Shown here: one piece after another, positions 8,948-17,453 of the stretch
How the letters are laid out: every line of letters begins with the position of its first letter
Position numbering within the stretch: position 1 is the stretch's first letter
NCBI RefSeq assembly: GCF_001556185.1
Contig: NZ_LSIJ01000103.1
Span: forward strand, 1-55,209
DNA: 55,209 nt
Source: Sphingomonas sp. CCH10-B3
GTDB lineage: Bacteria; Pseudomonadota; Alphaproteobacteria; Sphingomonadales; Sphingomonadaceae
Reading direction: 5' to 3'
The notes under the pieces: generated by a model
What the model was told of the DNA's origin: nothing
Database searches by the model: none
The model's input: the letters and a program-made list of their open reading frames with translations, nothing else
Position numbers and translations under genes: made by a program

Positions 8948-10126
8948 ATGCCCTGTCAATCCCATTCCGATCACGTTCCTTCGTGGCAGCACGCGCTGAC
9001 GCGCTTCTTGCTGCCACAGGAACGATCGCCTATCGTCGCGCGCGATGATGCAGGGGCGTTCATGACGGTCGATGGCGAGGACTGGCGGGATGACCCGCGC
9101 TGGCTCGAGCTGACGCTCGAGAAGCGCGCGGTGGCGCTGACACGCATGGAGGTGATCAAGCGCTACCTAGCGCTGGAAAGGCGTTCGGCGGAACAGGCCG
9201 ATCGTTTCGCCGCCGAACTCGGGATCGGCCGGTCGCGCTTCTACGGTCTATGCAAGCTGTGGGAGCGGACGGGATCGCCCGTCCCACTGGCGCCATACAG
9301 CGAACCGGTCGTGCCGAAGCGGCCGTCGGTGAAGGCCGAGCGCGTCGCAGAGATCGAGGCCAGGATCGGCAGTGCCCTCGGCTCGACCCGCGAACGCACC
9401 CCGAACGTCATCGTCGACGCCGTCGCGCGCGGCTGGGGCGATCAGACCAAGCCGCCGGCGCGAGAGACGCTGCGCCGGTTCGTGCTGCAGGCCATCGCCC
9501 GGGAGGAGACCGAGAACGGCGAGGTGATCCGACGCGAGGCGAACGAGGTGGCGCGCCGCTTCGGCGAGGTCATCGTCTTCGACCATTGCCTGGTCGACAT
9601 CTTCGCCGAGGACCGACCATCCCCCAGGCGGCCGACCCTCACGCTGGCGATCGACCTGTTCACGGGCGCGCCGATCGGCCACGCCGTCGCCCTTGCGCCG
9701 CCAAGTGCCGACATGGTCGTCGCCGCCATCGTTGACGCGACGCTCCGGTCAGCGAAGCTGGGTGGCGCCGCGGTGCGGCCGCGGATCGTCTTCGGATCCA
9801 CCTATGCGGCGGACTGGACGAGGTTGATCAAGCGGTTCCAGTCGTCCGGCATCGTGATGTCGGGACGCCGCTCGCCCGAACTTCCGTTCGGCGCCCCGAC
9901 CGCCCGATTGATCGGGCCGCGTCTCGGCCGGCTGCGCCTGCTCGCCCGTGCGGGTCACGAGGAAGACGGTGCTACGGCCGGCTTCGATCCGGCGACGCAT
10001 CCGGTCCTCTCGCTGAAACAGGCGAGGTCCGTCGTCGTCACCAACCTCGCGACCGTCCTCGTCGAACGGCTCGGCGAGAGCGGCGGTCGGCCGCTGCTAT
10101 TCGACCTCGACGAGGACCGGAACTGA
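8948..10126 (+). CDS. Catalytically degenerate TnsB/TniA-like protein
   Basis: This 392-residue relative of the element's TnsB is about half its length. An N-terminal helix-turn-helix region (residues 70-110, including AAELGIGRSRFYGLCKLW) is followed by an integrase-fold region. The first catalytic strand is kept (VFDHCLVDIF; the HCLVD core is identical to TnsB). Where TnsB has its second aspartate (LISDRGKEF) this protein has IVFGSTYAA, and the glutamate region reads GAPTARLIGPRL without the E. It should therefore be unable to catalyse strand transfer. It is transcribed divergently from the tns operon. Possible roles are end binding, regulation or dominant-negative control, all inferred. The good ribosome site supports ATG 8948. 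Confidence 0.7.
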   Translation: MPCQSHSDHVPSWQHALTRFLLPQERSPIVARDDAGAFMTVDGEDWRDDPRWLELTLEKRAVALTRMEVIKRYLALERRSAEQADRFAAELGIGRSRFYGLCKLWERTGSPVPLAPYSEPVVPKRPSVKAERVAEIEARIGSALGSTRERTPNVIVDAVARGWGDQTKPPARETLRRFVLQAIAREETENGEVIRREANEVARRFGEVIVFDHCLVDIFAEDRPSPRRPTLTLAIDLFTGAPIGHAVALAPPSADMVVAAIVDATLRSAKLGGAAVRPRIVFGSTYAADWTRLIKRFQSSGIVMSGRRSPELPFGAPTARLIGPRLGRLRLLARAGHEEDGATAGFDPATHPVLSLKQARSVVVTNLATVLVERLGESGGRPLLFDLDEDRN

Positions 10127-10175
10127 GCGCCTCCCATTAACCGAATATACCGCGACGCCCGCCTATCGTCGGCGG

Positions 10176-11018
10176 ATGCCGCAACATCCCGAAATCCAAT
10201 GGCTGCTCGACCTGCTGCCGGCGCACAGGCACGACGAGGTGGCGGCAGCGATCGCGGGCGCCGGCCTCACCAGGCTGCCACCGTCGACGGTCGGATGCGG
10301 CCACCCTCTGGGATATCTCCTCCAGGTCGACCAGCGCCGGGTCATCGTCCCGGACGCCTTCGGGCCCAAGCGCCGCGCCAGGCGGCTGCAGGATTTTGCC
10401 GATATCCTGCGGGCATGTCGCGGTGCCGAGATCCGCGAAAGCCTGATAACGATCGACGGCAGCTTGCCATGGGACCCACCGGCGTGGGCCTGGCGCTGCT
10501 CGCGGGTCCTTCGCGATGCGCTGGCGATGGCTAGAATGCCTGCGGAGGACATGCTCGACCGCGTGCGGTGGGCGCCCATCCACAGCAACGCGCTGCCGAT
10601 CGACATTTACCTTAGGGATCCGGCGACCGGCACCCCCAAGTGGATCGCGTCGCTCCGCGTAGAGCGCCCACCCGTCGGCGACCTGCTGCGCGCGACGATC
10701 GACCTGGGCGGCGGTGTCGTCTACCGTGAGGGTGGCGACGACACGTTCCTTTCGACCCGGCATGAAATCGTCGCGCGCGGCCGCCGGATTCCCGCGACCA
10801 TCGCCGTGGGCCTGAGCGGAAGGCCGGTGTCGGCTCTGGTCGGGCATCCGCTGCTGGCTCAACGTCGATACGAGGTGCTGAAGGCCTGGACCGGGCCGAG
10901 CTACACGCGGGCGATCATCGATGTGCCCGAACGCTCGCTGGCTCGCCTGCCGAGCAGGTTCTCGGCAATCCTTCCCGGGCACGACCGGTCCGACCTCGTC
11001 GCATCGCCGTGGCGCTGA
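10176..11018 (+). CDS. Uncharacterised protein, possibly a distant TnsB-fold relative
   Basis: The 280-residue protein lies 49 bp after the degenerate TnsB-like gene and is probably co-transcribed with it. No family is recognised with confidence. A segment near residues 145-170 (ALPIDIYLRDPATGTPKW) is placed and patterned like the first integrase-fold strand of the 252-residue protein (QIPLDLIVVDANGAPIG). This hints at a third partial copy of the fold, but the match is weak. No membrane segment or signal peptide is seen. It converges on the exonuclease gene, with 13 bp between the two stops. Confidence 0.5.
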   Translation: MPQHPEIQWLLDLLPAHRHDEVAAAIAGAGLTRLPPSTVGCGHPLGYLLQVDQRRVIVPDAFGPKRRARRLQDFADILRACRGAEIRESLITIDGSLPWDPPAWAWRCSRVLRDALAMARMPAEDMLDRVRWAPIHSNALPIDIYLRDPATGTPKWIASLRVERPPVGDLLRATIDLGGGVVYREGGDDTFLSTRHEIVARGRRIPATIAVGLSGRPVSALVGHPLLAQRRYEVLKAWTGPSYTRAIIDVPERSLARLPSRFSAILPGHDRSDLVASPWR

Positions 11019-11031
11019 ACCCGGTGCCGCG

Positions 11032-11934
11032 TCACTGAAGGCGGCGGTATCTGCTGCCGGCGTCGATCCTGTCGACGGTCGGTCCCGACGCCCGCGGCTG
11101 ATGCCCGGGCGAATACACCTCCAGCCGCAACCACTCGCGCTCGTCGTCGAGCAGTTCGTCAGCGACCTCGCGCATCCACTCGCCGGACGCGCCGTTCCAG
11201 AAATATCCGCGGCGGCGAAGAACATCCTTGCGGTCGTAGTGCGCGCCGCTCGCCCGGACGAGCCAGCCGGTCCGCCGGGCACCGGCGATGACCTGGGACA
11301 GCACCGTCGACTCGTCGCTGAACCGGTGGCGGAGCAGCTCGATCAGCGCATCGACATCGTCACCCGCCCGGTGGGCTTCGTAGAAGAAGCCCGCCTGATC
11401 GAGCAGCCAGCGCAGCGCGCGGCCTTCATAACCCGCCTCGGCCCAGCCGACCTCCTCCATGCTGCAGGACCAGCGCAAGCCGGCGACGGCCGGCAGGCGC
11501 TTCTCGACGAACGGGCGGTCGAACCGGCTATGGTGCGCCACGACCAGCGCGGCGGACAGCATCAGCTCGACGGCGGCACCGTCATCGATCGTCCGGCCGG
11601 CGAGGTCGGCGTCCGAAAGGCGGGTAAGCCGCGACACGGCCGGATCCAGCGGCCGGCCCGGATCCTCCAGCCAAGAGAACGGCGCGTCCAGCGCGACGAT
11701 CTCCCCGGTCGATGTGAACCTGAAACGCCGCAGCGCCAGTTCGATGATGGCGTCGTTCGCCGGGTCGAGGCCCGTCGTCTCGGTGTCGAGGCAGACGCCG
11801 ATCCACGATCCCGCCGTCGGGCCGAGCGACACCCGCCGGGTGGGCAGCGCTACACGCTCGAGCACCCTGAACCGGCCATCGGCCAGCAGCAACCGCCGCG
11901 CCCGCTCGACCTCCACCTCGTTCGGCCTGTCCAC
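11032..11934 (-). CDS. DEDDh 3'-5' exonuclease (DnaQ-like)
   Basis: This is a 300-residue exonuclease of the DNA polymerase III epsilon/RNase T superfamily. The catalytic set is complete: D50 and E52 in CLDTETTG, D139 in VAHHSRFDRPF, and H188/D193 in HRAGDD. A C-terminal extension (KDVLRRRGYFWN to EREWLRLEVY) is typical of stand-alone bacterial members of this group. The start is taken at GTG 11934, 10 bp after the stop of the DUF2384 gene, so the two form an operon. The substrate is not evident. Pairing with an antitoxin-like partner inside a transposon suggests a stability or defence function, but this is inference. An upstream start within the neighbour is less likely. Confidence 0.8.
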   Translation of the reverse strand: MDRPNEVEVERARRLLLADGRFRVLERVALPTRRVSLGPTAGSWIGVCLDTETTGLDPANDAIIELALRRFRFTSTGEIVALDAPFSWLEDPGRPLDPAVSRLTRLSDADLAGRTIDDGAAVELMLSAALVVAHHSRFDRPFVEKRLPAVAGLRWSCSMEEVGWAEAGYEGRALRWLLDQAGFFYEAHRAGDDVDALIELLRHRFSDESTVLSQVIAGARRTGWLVRASGAHYDRKDVLRRRGYFWNGASGEWMREVADELLDDEREWLRLEVYSPGHQPRASGPTVDRIDAGSRYRRLQ

Positions 11935-11944
11935 GACGCGACCC

Positions 11945-12565
11945 TCAGTGAACCGTGTGGCTGGTCGCGGCGACCTGGTTGAGGAGCAGCAGCAGAACGC
12001 GGCGGAACCCGACCTCGCCGTCATCGACGAGCAGGTCGCGGATCGAGCGGCCGCCGAAGGCCGCCCGTGCGTCACGCACCCAGGCGGCCGTCGCGGCATC
12101 CTCCACCCCGGCGATCAGGCGCAGCTGCTCAACGACGATCAGACGACGCGCGCGCTGCGCCACGATGGGCGGGATGCCGTCGCCGCCGTCCTCGATCGCC
12201 TGGCCGATCCAATGGTCGAGGATCTGCTCGCCGACACCGAGGACCCGCGCGGCCTCGGCGCTGTCCCAGCGCCAGTGCCACATGAGGTAGACGAGGTCCG
12301 CGAGCAGCAGCGCCCGCCGATCGGCCACGTCGTTGGCCCGCACGTAGCCCGGCGTCGGACGGTGGTCCGCGTGCGTCGAGATCCACATGTCGCCGCGCTC
12401 GAGCGAGAGCTCGCCCATCGGCCGCCCATCGCGGCACCCCGCGACGTAGAGGAACACGTCGGAGTATGAATCCGCCCCGACGGCGTCCAGCGTCACGACC
12501 ACGTTGGTCAGCATATCCATGAGCTGCGGCAGGCCCTGCGCCTCCGCGATGACATTCTCTTGCAT
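11945..12565 (-). CDS. DUF2384 (MbcA/ParS/Xre)-type antitoxin-like protein
   Basis: The protein has 206 residues. The C-terminal 55 residues (AAWVRDARAAFGGRSIRDLL to FRRVLLLLLNQV) have the pattern of the DUF2384 toxin-binding domain of MbcA/ParS antitoxins. A helix-turn-helix-like segment (DSAEAARVLGVGEQILDHWI) precedes it, as in Xre-type members. The N-terminal 90 residues, which include a short beta-rich stretch, are an extension I do not recognise. The usual partner of this family is a RES-domain toxin; here the following gene is a DnaQ-like exonuclease. A strong palindrome lies in the promoter, in line with autorepression. Confidence 0.68.
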   Translation of the reverse strand: MQENVIAEAQGLPQLMDMLTNVVVTLDAVGADSYSDVFLYVAGCRDGRPMGELSLERGDMWISTHADHRPTPGYVRANDVADRRALLLADLVYLMWHWRWDSAEAARVLGVGEQILDHWIGQAIEDGGDGIPPIVAQRARRLIVVEQLRLIAGVEDAATAAWVRDARAAFGGRSIRDLLVDDGEVGFRRVLLLLLNQVAATSHTVH

Positions 12566-12643
12566 CGGTCGTCCCTTTCGTCAGTTCCCTTCGGTCGTCC
12601 GGCACGCAGAAGCGCCGATGCACGAAATCGCCCGTGCAAGTTA

Positions 12644-12677
12644 AACCCTGACATGATGTTAGGGTTCTGTCAAGAAC
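12644..12677. promoter_or_regulatory. Overlapping palindromic operators before the DUF2384 gene
   Basis: Bases 12644-12666 form a 23-bp near-perfect inverted repeat with arms AACCCT...AGGGTT and inner ACAT...ATGT. Bases 12664-12677 form a second perfect one, GTTCT-GTCA-AGAAC. On the minus strand the second contains TTGACA (12673-12668), a perfect -35 hexamer. A convincing -10 at normal spacing was not found. The pair sits about 80-110 bp upstream of the DUF2384 start, where an autorepressor would bind. The remaining sequence of the 12566-12853 gap shows no gene. Confidence 0.55.
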
Positions 12678-12853
12678 GAACAAAGAACACGGGGTCGAGC
12701 ACAGGAAGTGCGTGGACCTGTCGGCGTGTCGGGCTGGAAAGATTCAGCACCGCCGCCCCATACCGGATCACCACGGAGCTAACCGCAAATCGTAACGATC
12801 ACCTCCAATCAAGCTGACCTAACCACCCGGCCTTGTTCGTGATAAAGTGAAGC

Positions 12854-13405
12854 ATGGCGAGCGGCACGACAATCCTCGGCTTACCGATCCCGTCGAGCAG
12901 CCCGATTTTCGTTACGCTCGTGGTAATCCACATCCTATTCGGGATCGCGGTAGTGTTGTCCGGCCTTATGGCAATGCTCAGCCAAAAAGGTCGCGGGCGG
13001 CACTCAACCTTCGGCAAAGCCTATTTCTGGCTTCTCGCCGGCGTGGGTGTCACGATGGCAGCATTGTCGACCATGCGGTGGTCCGAGGACTATCCGCTTT
13101 TCATCCTAGGCGTGCTGGCCCTCACATGCGCCTACACGGGCCGACGTCTGCGACGAAAGCCCCGCCTCCACCTAGTGTCGATGGGCGCTTCATACGTTCT
13201 CATGCTTACCGCGTTTTACGTGGACAACGGAAAGGTCTTGCCCTTGTGGAAGGAACTTCCGAGCCTTGCCTATTGGCTTCTGCCTGGGGCCCTCGGGATT
13301 CCGTTGATCATCTGGGCGTCATTTCGGCACCCGATAGTCGTGGGCCACAACGGCAGCAGGTGGCATCTCAATTGGGAGAGACGTGCCCCGACAACGTATC
13401 GATGA
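12854..13405 (+). CDS. Small multi-pass membrane protein
   Basis: The protein has 183 residues and about four to five hydrophobic segments (residues 18-42, 56-74, 80-95, 106-122, 133-155). The layout resembles DUF2306-type membrane proteins of unknown function; the assignment is tentative. The gene stands alone between the DUF2384 promoter region and cueR. Its 3' end overlaps the 3' end of the convergent cueR gene by 38 bp, so transcription of the two could interfere. GC content and codon choice are slightly lower than in the flanking genes, which suggests a separate origin as cargo. Confidence 0.65.
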   Translation: MASGTTILGLPIPSSSPIFVTLVVIHILFGIAVVLSGLMAMLSQKGRGRHSTFGKAYFWLLAGVGVTMAALSTMRWSEDYPLFILGVLALTCAYTGRRLRRKPRLHLVSMGASYVLMLTAFYVDNGKVLPLWKELPSLAYWLLPGALGIPLIIWASFRHPIVVGHNGSRWHLNWERRAPTTYR

Positions 13406-13769
13406 TCGGACAATCGGGCCGATCATCGCCGTGACATTTGCCAGCGAGATCGACGAGCGCCGCGCGCATGCGCTCGAGGGCGACCGCCTTGCGGCCGAGA
13501 TCGGCCGCGCGGGCGAGCGCCAGCGCCTTGACGTCCGCGCTCGCCCGGCCGCGGTCGTGCCACAGCGACAGCAGGTCGGCGATCTCGGTTATCGGGAAGC
13601 CCAGGTCGCGCGCGTTGGCGATGAAGCGTAGCCGATGGACGTCGGCGTCCGAATAGTCGCGATAGCCGCTGTCGCGACGCGGCGGGGCCGGGATCAGGGA
13701 CAGCTTCTCGTAGTGACGGATCATCCGCTGCGAGACGCCGCTCGCCTTCGATGCCTGGCCGATGTTCAT
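13368..13769 (-). CDS. cueR: CueR-type copper-responsive MerR regulator
   Basis: This 133-residue MerR-family activator begins with the classical MerR winged helix (MNIGQASKASGVSQRMIRHYEK). It ends with the metal-binding loop CHGDDRPDCPI, whose two cysteines are spaced as in CueR and bind Cu(I), Ag(I) or Au(I). The start ATG 13769 has a GGAGG ribosome site at 13775-13771. It would sense copper and switch on efflux genes such as the cus operon carried 10 kb away on the same element. It is divergent from the membrane-protein gene at 13878. No unmistakable CueR dyad was located in the 108-bp divergent region, although GTTCC/GAAGC half-sites occur at 13794-13808. Confidence 0.9.
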   Translation of the reverse strand: MNIGQASKASGVSQRMIRHYEKLSLIPAPPRRDSGYRDYSDADVHRLRFIANARDLGFPITEIADLLSLWHDRGRASADVKALALARAADLGRKAVALERMRAALVDLAGKCHGDDRPDCPIIDTLSGHVSPN

Positions 13770-13877
13770 CACCTCCACTTGTATGATGGCGCCGTTCCAA
13801 CGAGAAGCTGAAAAACCCGAATGGCACGGCATCACCCGCGATGACGCCACCGGGGCGGATTGGGGGCGTGGCGTAGG

Positions 13878-14963
13878 ATGGGGATCGGCTGGGGCCCGGG
13901 CGGCCCGACCGACAGCGTGAACAGGTTCGTGGCGCACGAGGTCCGGCGGCAGCTCGCGGGCAACCCGGTCGCGCGCCGCGCGCGCTATCCCGCCGGCCAC
14001 CGCCTGCTGCGCAGCCTCATGGGCGCGCCGTTCAGCCTTTTCCTGGCCCGCTACCTGATCGTCGACCTCGCCGTGCTCAACGTCGAGGCATGGTCCCAGA
14101 TCGTTGCTCCCGATGCCGCTGTGGTGTCGACGGCGCGGGCGGCCCAGATCGTCGACATCGTCAAGACCGTGCCGAGCTATCTGCTCGGAGCGCAGATTGG
14201 CCTGCTCGGCATCATCTCGCTGGCGTTGGCGCTTGTCACGCTGATCGCACAGCGCGACGACGCGACCACCGACGTGAAGGTGTATTACCACGAATCGATG
14301 TTCTTCGGGATCACGGCGAGCGGCATCGCGCTCGCCGCGGTCCTGTCCGTCCAGTTCCTATGGCCGCTGCAGACAGCCCTACACCGACTGGGGGGCGGAT
14401 CGGGCTCGCCGATCTTCAAGCTCGCGCTGGTCGCGGCGCACACCGCCTGGTTCGTCGTCAACCTGTGGGCCGTCGCGCACTTCGTGTCGGTGACGTTCCG
14501 CTTCGTGCAGCGTTCGGCGCGGGAACGCCTGCGGGAGCGATACACCGCCAACGTGGTCGTGCCGCGGCAACTCACCGACCGCCTTCGCCAGCAGGTCTAT
14601 GGCGCGGCCGGCGGTCGCGCCGACCCGGGCATGCCGGGCGCCTTCTTCGGGTATTCGTTCGGGACCGGCGGCGAGATAGAGATCGAGCGCGAGTTCGCGC
14701 CCAGCACCGTGCTCGTCGACGTGCACATGGGCGTCGTGCGGTGGGTGCTGGCCAGATGGGCGAAGCGTTGCTCGGCTGAACCTGCACCGACGGGGGGCGC
14801 CGCGCGCTCCGGGCCGCGGATCTGGTTCACGCCGGCGCTCGACCGCTCCATGCGGGGCAGGGTCGCATGGTGCCGGCGCAACGGCGGCGTGCCGCTCACC
14901 GCGTTCGAGCGGTGGGCGCTGCGCCGCGCGTTCCGCTTCGAGGAGCGCCGCGATGAGGGATGA
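13878..14963 (+). CDS. Uncharacterised four-helix membrane protein (gene 1 of unknown operon)
   Basis: The protein has about 361 residues and no recognised family. Four hydrophobic segments are visible (SLFLARYLIVDLAVLNV, SYLLGAQIGLLGIISLALAL, GITASGIALAAVLSVQFLW, LALVAAHTAWFVVNLWAVAH), with a long charged C-terminal cytoplasmic-type domain of about 160 residues. The start is uncertain: ATG 13878 is preferred, with TTG 13860 and GTG 13917 also in frame. The stop overlaps the start of the 774-residue gene by 11 bp, so the two are translationally coupled and probably work together. A membrane anchor with a large soluble partner is a layout common in defence systems, but no such function is demonstrated. 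Confidence 0.65.
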   Translation: MGIGWGPGGPTDSVNRFVAHEVRRQLAGNPVARRARYPAGHRLLRSLMGAPFSLFLARYLIVDLAVLNVEAWSQIVAPDAAVVSTARAAQIVDIVKTVPSYLLGAQIGLLGIISLALALVTLIAQRDDATTDVKVYYHESMFFGITASGIALAAVLSVQFLWPLQTALHRLGGGSGSPIFKLALVAAHTAWFVVNLWAVAHFVSVTFRFVQRSARERLRERYTANVVVPRQLTDRLRQQVYGAAGGRADPGMPGAFFGYSFGTGGEIEIEREFAPSTVLVDVHMGVVRWVLARWAKRCSAEPAPTGGAARSGPRIWFTPALDRSMRGRVAWCRRNGGVPLTAFERWALRRAFRFEERRDEG

Positions 14964-17277
14964 CCTGCCGACACCCGAGCAGATCATGGAGGAGCTGGCC
15001 GACCGCGCCATCGCCCAGATCGACCGCCGCGCACCAGTCGCGTTCGAGGGCGCGCTCGACGAACTCGTCCGCTATCACCGCTTCCTGCTCGGCCTGCATG
15101 CGACCGAAACCGAGGAGGGACGACCCTTCAGCTACGCCGAGGTGAGCGGCGCGGCCTGGCACGCCCCCCACAGAGACTGGATCCGCCAATACCGCCGGCT
15201 GTTCGACCGCGCTGCCGAGCGCATCCCGGACGAACAGCGCTTCCTCGACGCGCTCGCCTACGTCCCATATCGCCTGCTCGACGCCGAACCCGGCATCCGG
15301 CTGTCCAAGACGGTCGTCGAGGGCATCCTGGATCTCCAGCCCATACTGATGCACGCGATCGAGGCCTGGGTGACCCGCCGGTCGATCATCGAGGGCGACG
15401 CCAACGCCGCTGGCGAACACGTCGGACTGAGCGGTTCGGACGCCCGCGCCCTCGCCAAGGTCTTGCCTAGCATGGTCGGCGGATGGGAGGCGAACCTCAA
15501 CACCGCGTCGCCGGTCTATGGATGGCAGGTCGAGGCCGGCACGACCGCCGAGGAAGTATGGGCGCGCTACGTCTCGGCGTGGCCCTTCCTGCGCCAGCAC
15601 CTCGGCAACACAGCGTATTGCCTGGCGGTCGCCGTGTGGAACGGGGACAAGACCGGCGCGCGCCTGTTCCGCGAGGCACTGGTCCGCTGGCCGGGTTCGG
15701 CGCTGCTCGACGTGCAGCGCGACGGGCTCGACCGCTTCCCCTGGCTGCTGATGCCCGAACTGCTCGAAGGCGGCTGGGCCGCGGCGGCCAGCCGATCGGC
15801 GAGGATGGACCATCCGTTCCTGCCGCAACCTGCGCCCGGCGGCATCTTCGCCGAGATCGTCGACGGGGCGCGGCAGGATGTACTGCTCGTCACCGCGGCG
15901 ATGATGCTGGTCTGGTCGATCGGCGGCGGCGCCGTCGGCGATCTTGCCGCCGTCACGGCGCGCGAACTGGTCAGCGGCATGGGCTCGGACCCGACGGAGC
16001 CGAACGCGGGCGGCCTCGACTTCAAGACGGTCGTGGAGGGCCTGATCAGGCTACAGCTCGTCGGCGAGCGCTATCAGGACGGGACCCACGGGCACTGGCT
16101 CGACAGGCTGGTCTCCAGCATGGACAACATGCGCGAGGACGCCGTCGTCCCCGGTCGCGTCTACACGCCGACCACGATGCACGACCGCGAGCAGCTGGTC
16201 ATGGGCGACATGGCCCTGATCGCCGCGCTCGCGCCCAGCGAGGGGTCCGGCGGCGTCGCCGACGACCTGGACGCGATCGCGGCGGACGAGGCGCTGCCGC
16301 CGCTCGGCGACCGGTCGTTGCGCGACGTGCTGATGGAGTTCGACCGCTACCGGCACATGCTCGCCACCCAGCCGCCAGGCCTGCCGCGCGCTATCCAGGC
16401 GCTGGCGCCGGACGCCGACCCCGTGACCGCCATCGCGAACCTCGTCCGCGTGATGGACGACGCCACCGCGACGATCGCGCGCCGCCGCCGCGAACGGCTA
16501 CTGGCAAAGGAGATCGACGCGCCCGCGATGGAGGAGCTGCGGGCCGCCATCGAGGCCGACGTGCTCGCCGAGCCGGCGATGGTGCCGGTTTTCGACGAGG
16601 TGGGTGTGTTCCTCGCCGATCAGGGCCAGGGCGACGAGCGGCGGACGCTGTTCAACGGGATCGGGAAGGGCAAGCTGGTCCGACCGGAGATGGAGCAGGC
16701 GAGCGCGAACTGGACCGAATTCATCGCCAAGCACGCCCGCGAAGCGGCGGGTGGATACGCGTTCGCCGCGTTTGCGCGGATGCCGAGGGAATCGGTCGAC
16801 GCGGACGGCGAACTCGACGATCCGTCGTTCTGGCGCGCGATGCCGGATCTGGTGCGCCGCGTCGGCGACAGGCCGATCCTCATCGTGGCGCACCAGGATT
16901 CGATCGACCGGCTCGGACGGCTGCCGTTCGGACGCGACGACCCCCTCGCCGGCTTCGCCGTCTCATACCATCGGACGCCTCGCGAGCGCGGGCGCCACGT
17001 CGTGACGATCGAGGGAGTCGAGGTCTTCGCGGCGGACATCCCGCGAGGCACCGCCTGGCTGACCTCGGCGGGGCACCTGCGGCGGATCGGCTACGCGCCC
17101 GTCGCCGGCGGCCGTGTCAGCCTCGCCTACGAACTCGACGACGGCACCGAGGCGACCGTCGGCAGCCTCGTCGTCGGCTTCCGCCAGGTGCTGGAATGGG
17201 ACGACGGCCCGGTGCTCGAACTCCGCCTCGGCGCGATCGGTCGCGAAGGCGGCACGGCCGCGCCGGATGGGGAATGA
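14953..17277 (+). CDS. Large uncharacterised protein (gene 2 of unknown operon)
   Basis: The protein has 774 residues and no recognised domain. The first 500 or so residues are mostly helical. The last 150 (from about residue 625, including RPILIVAHQDSIDRL) look beta-rich. A hydrophobic stretch, DVLLVTAAMMLVWSIGGGAV, lies near residues 315-335. No Walker A, HNH, PD-(D/E)xK, HEPN or TIR motif was found by eye. It is coupled by an 11-bp overlap to the membrane protein before it. Presence in the cargo of a Tn7-like element makes a host-defence or stress function plausible, but this is context only. Confidence 0.7.
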   Translation: MRDDLPTPEQIMEELADRAIAQIDRRAPVAFEGALDELVRYHRFLLGLHATETEEGRPFSYAEVSGAAWHAPHRDWIRQYRRLFDRAAERIPDEQRFLDALAYVPYRLLDAEPGIRLSKTVVEGILDLQPILMHAIEAWVTRRSIIEGDANAAGEHVGLSGSDARALAKVLPSMVGGWEANLNTASPVYGWQVEAGTTAEEVWARYVSAWPFLRQHLGNTAYCLAVAVWNGDKTGARLFREALVRWPGSALLDVQRDGLDRFPWLLMPELLEGGWAAAASRSARMDHPFLPQPAPGGIFAEIVDGARQDVLLVTAAMMLVWSIGGGAVGDLAAVTARELVSGMGSDPTEPNAGGLDFKTVVEGLIRLQLVGERYQDGTHGHWLDRLVSSMDNMREDAVVPGRVYTPTTMHDREQLVMGDMALIAALAPSEGSGGVADDLDAIAADEALPPLGDRSLRDVLMEFDRYRHMLATQPPGLPRAIQALAPDADPVTAIANLVRVMDDATATIARRRRERLLAKEIDAPAMEELRAAIEADVLAEPAMVPVFDEVGVFLADQGQGDERRTLFNGIGKGKLVRPEMEQASANWTEFIAKHAREAAGGYAFAAFARMPRESVDADGELDDPSFWRAMPDLVRRVGDRPILIVAHQDSIDRLGRLPFGRDDPLAGFAVSYHRTPRERGRHVVTIEGVEVFAADIPRGTAWLTSAGHLRRIGYAPVAGGRVSLAYELDDGTEATVGSLVVGFRQVLEWDDGPVLELRLGAIGREGGTAAPDGE

Positions 17278-17453
17278 CGTGACTGCCGCCCGCCACGTCA
17301 CGTCCATCCATGGGGCGCAAGACGCGGCACGTCCGACCGACCGGTCGCGGGCCGTTTCCGGGGAAGTGGGATTGCAATGGTTGCCAACGGCAACAGGAGG
17401 AAAAAAGGCTTCTGAACGTCGATGGCCGGACATGACCATCGAAGGACATTGAA
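17278..17453. other. Non-coding gap inside the unknown operon
   Basis: These 176 bp separate the 774-residue gene from the 208-residue gene. A purine-rich stretch with AGGAGGAAAAAAGG (17395-17408) looks like a ribosome site but has no suitable start codon just after it. No terminator hairpin was seen, so read-through into the next gene is possible. Confidence 0.4.

Noticed and set aside
1..12000. CRISPR-associated transposon (CAST)
   Set aside because: TnsABC with TniQ prompted a look for Cas5-8 or Cas12k genes and repeat-spacer arrays. None is present in the visible part of the element.
15483..17282. A 599-codon frame overlapping the 774-residue gene
   Set aside because: It is Arg/Gly/Pro-rich with no fold-like pattern and is fully inside the other gene. 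Codon-position bias favours the 774-residue frame.
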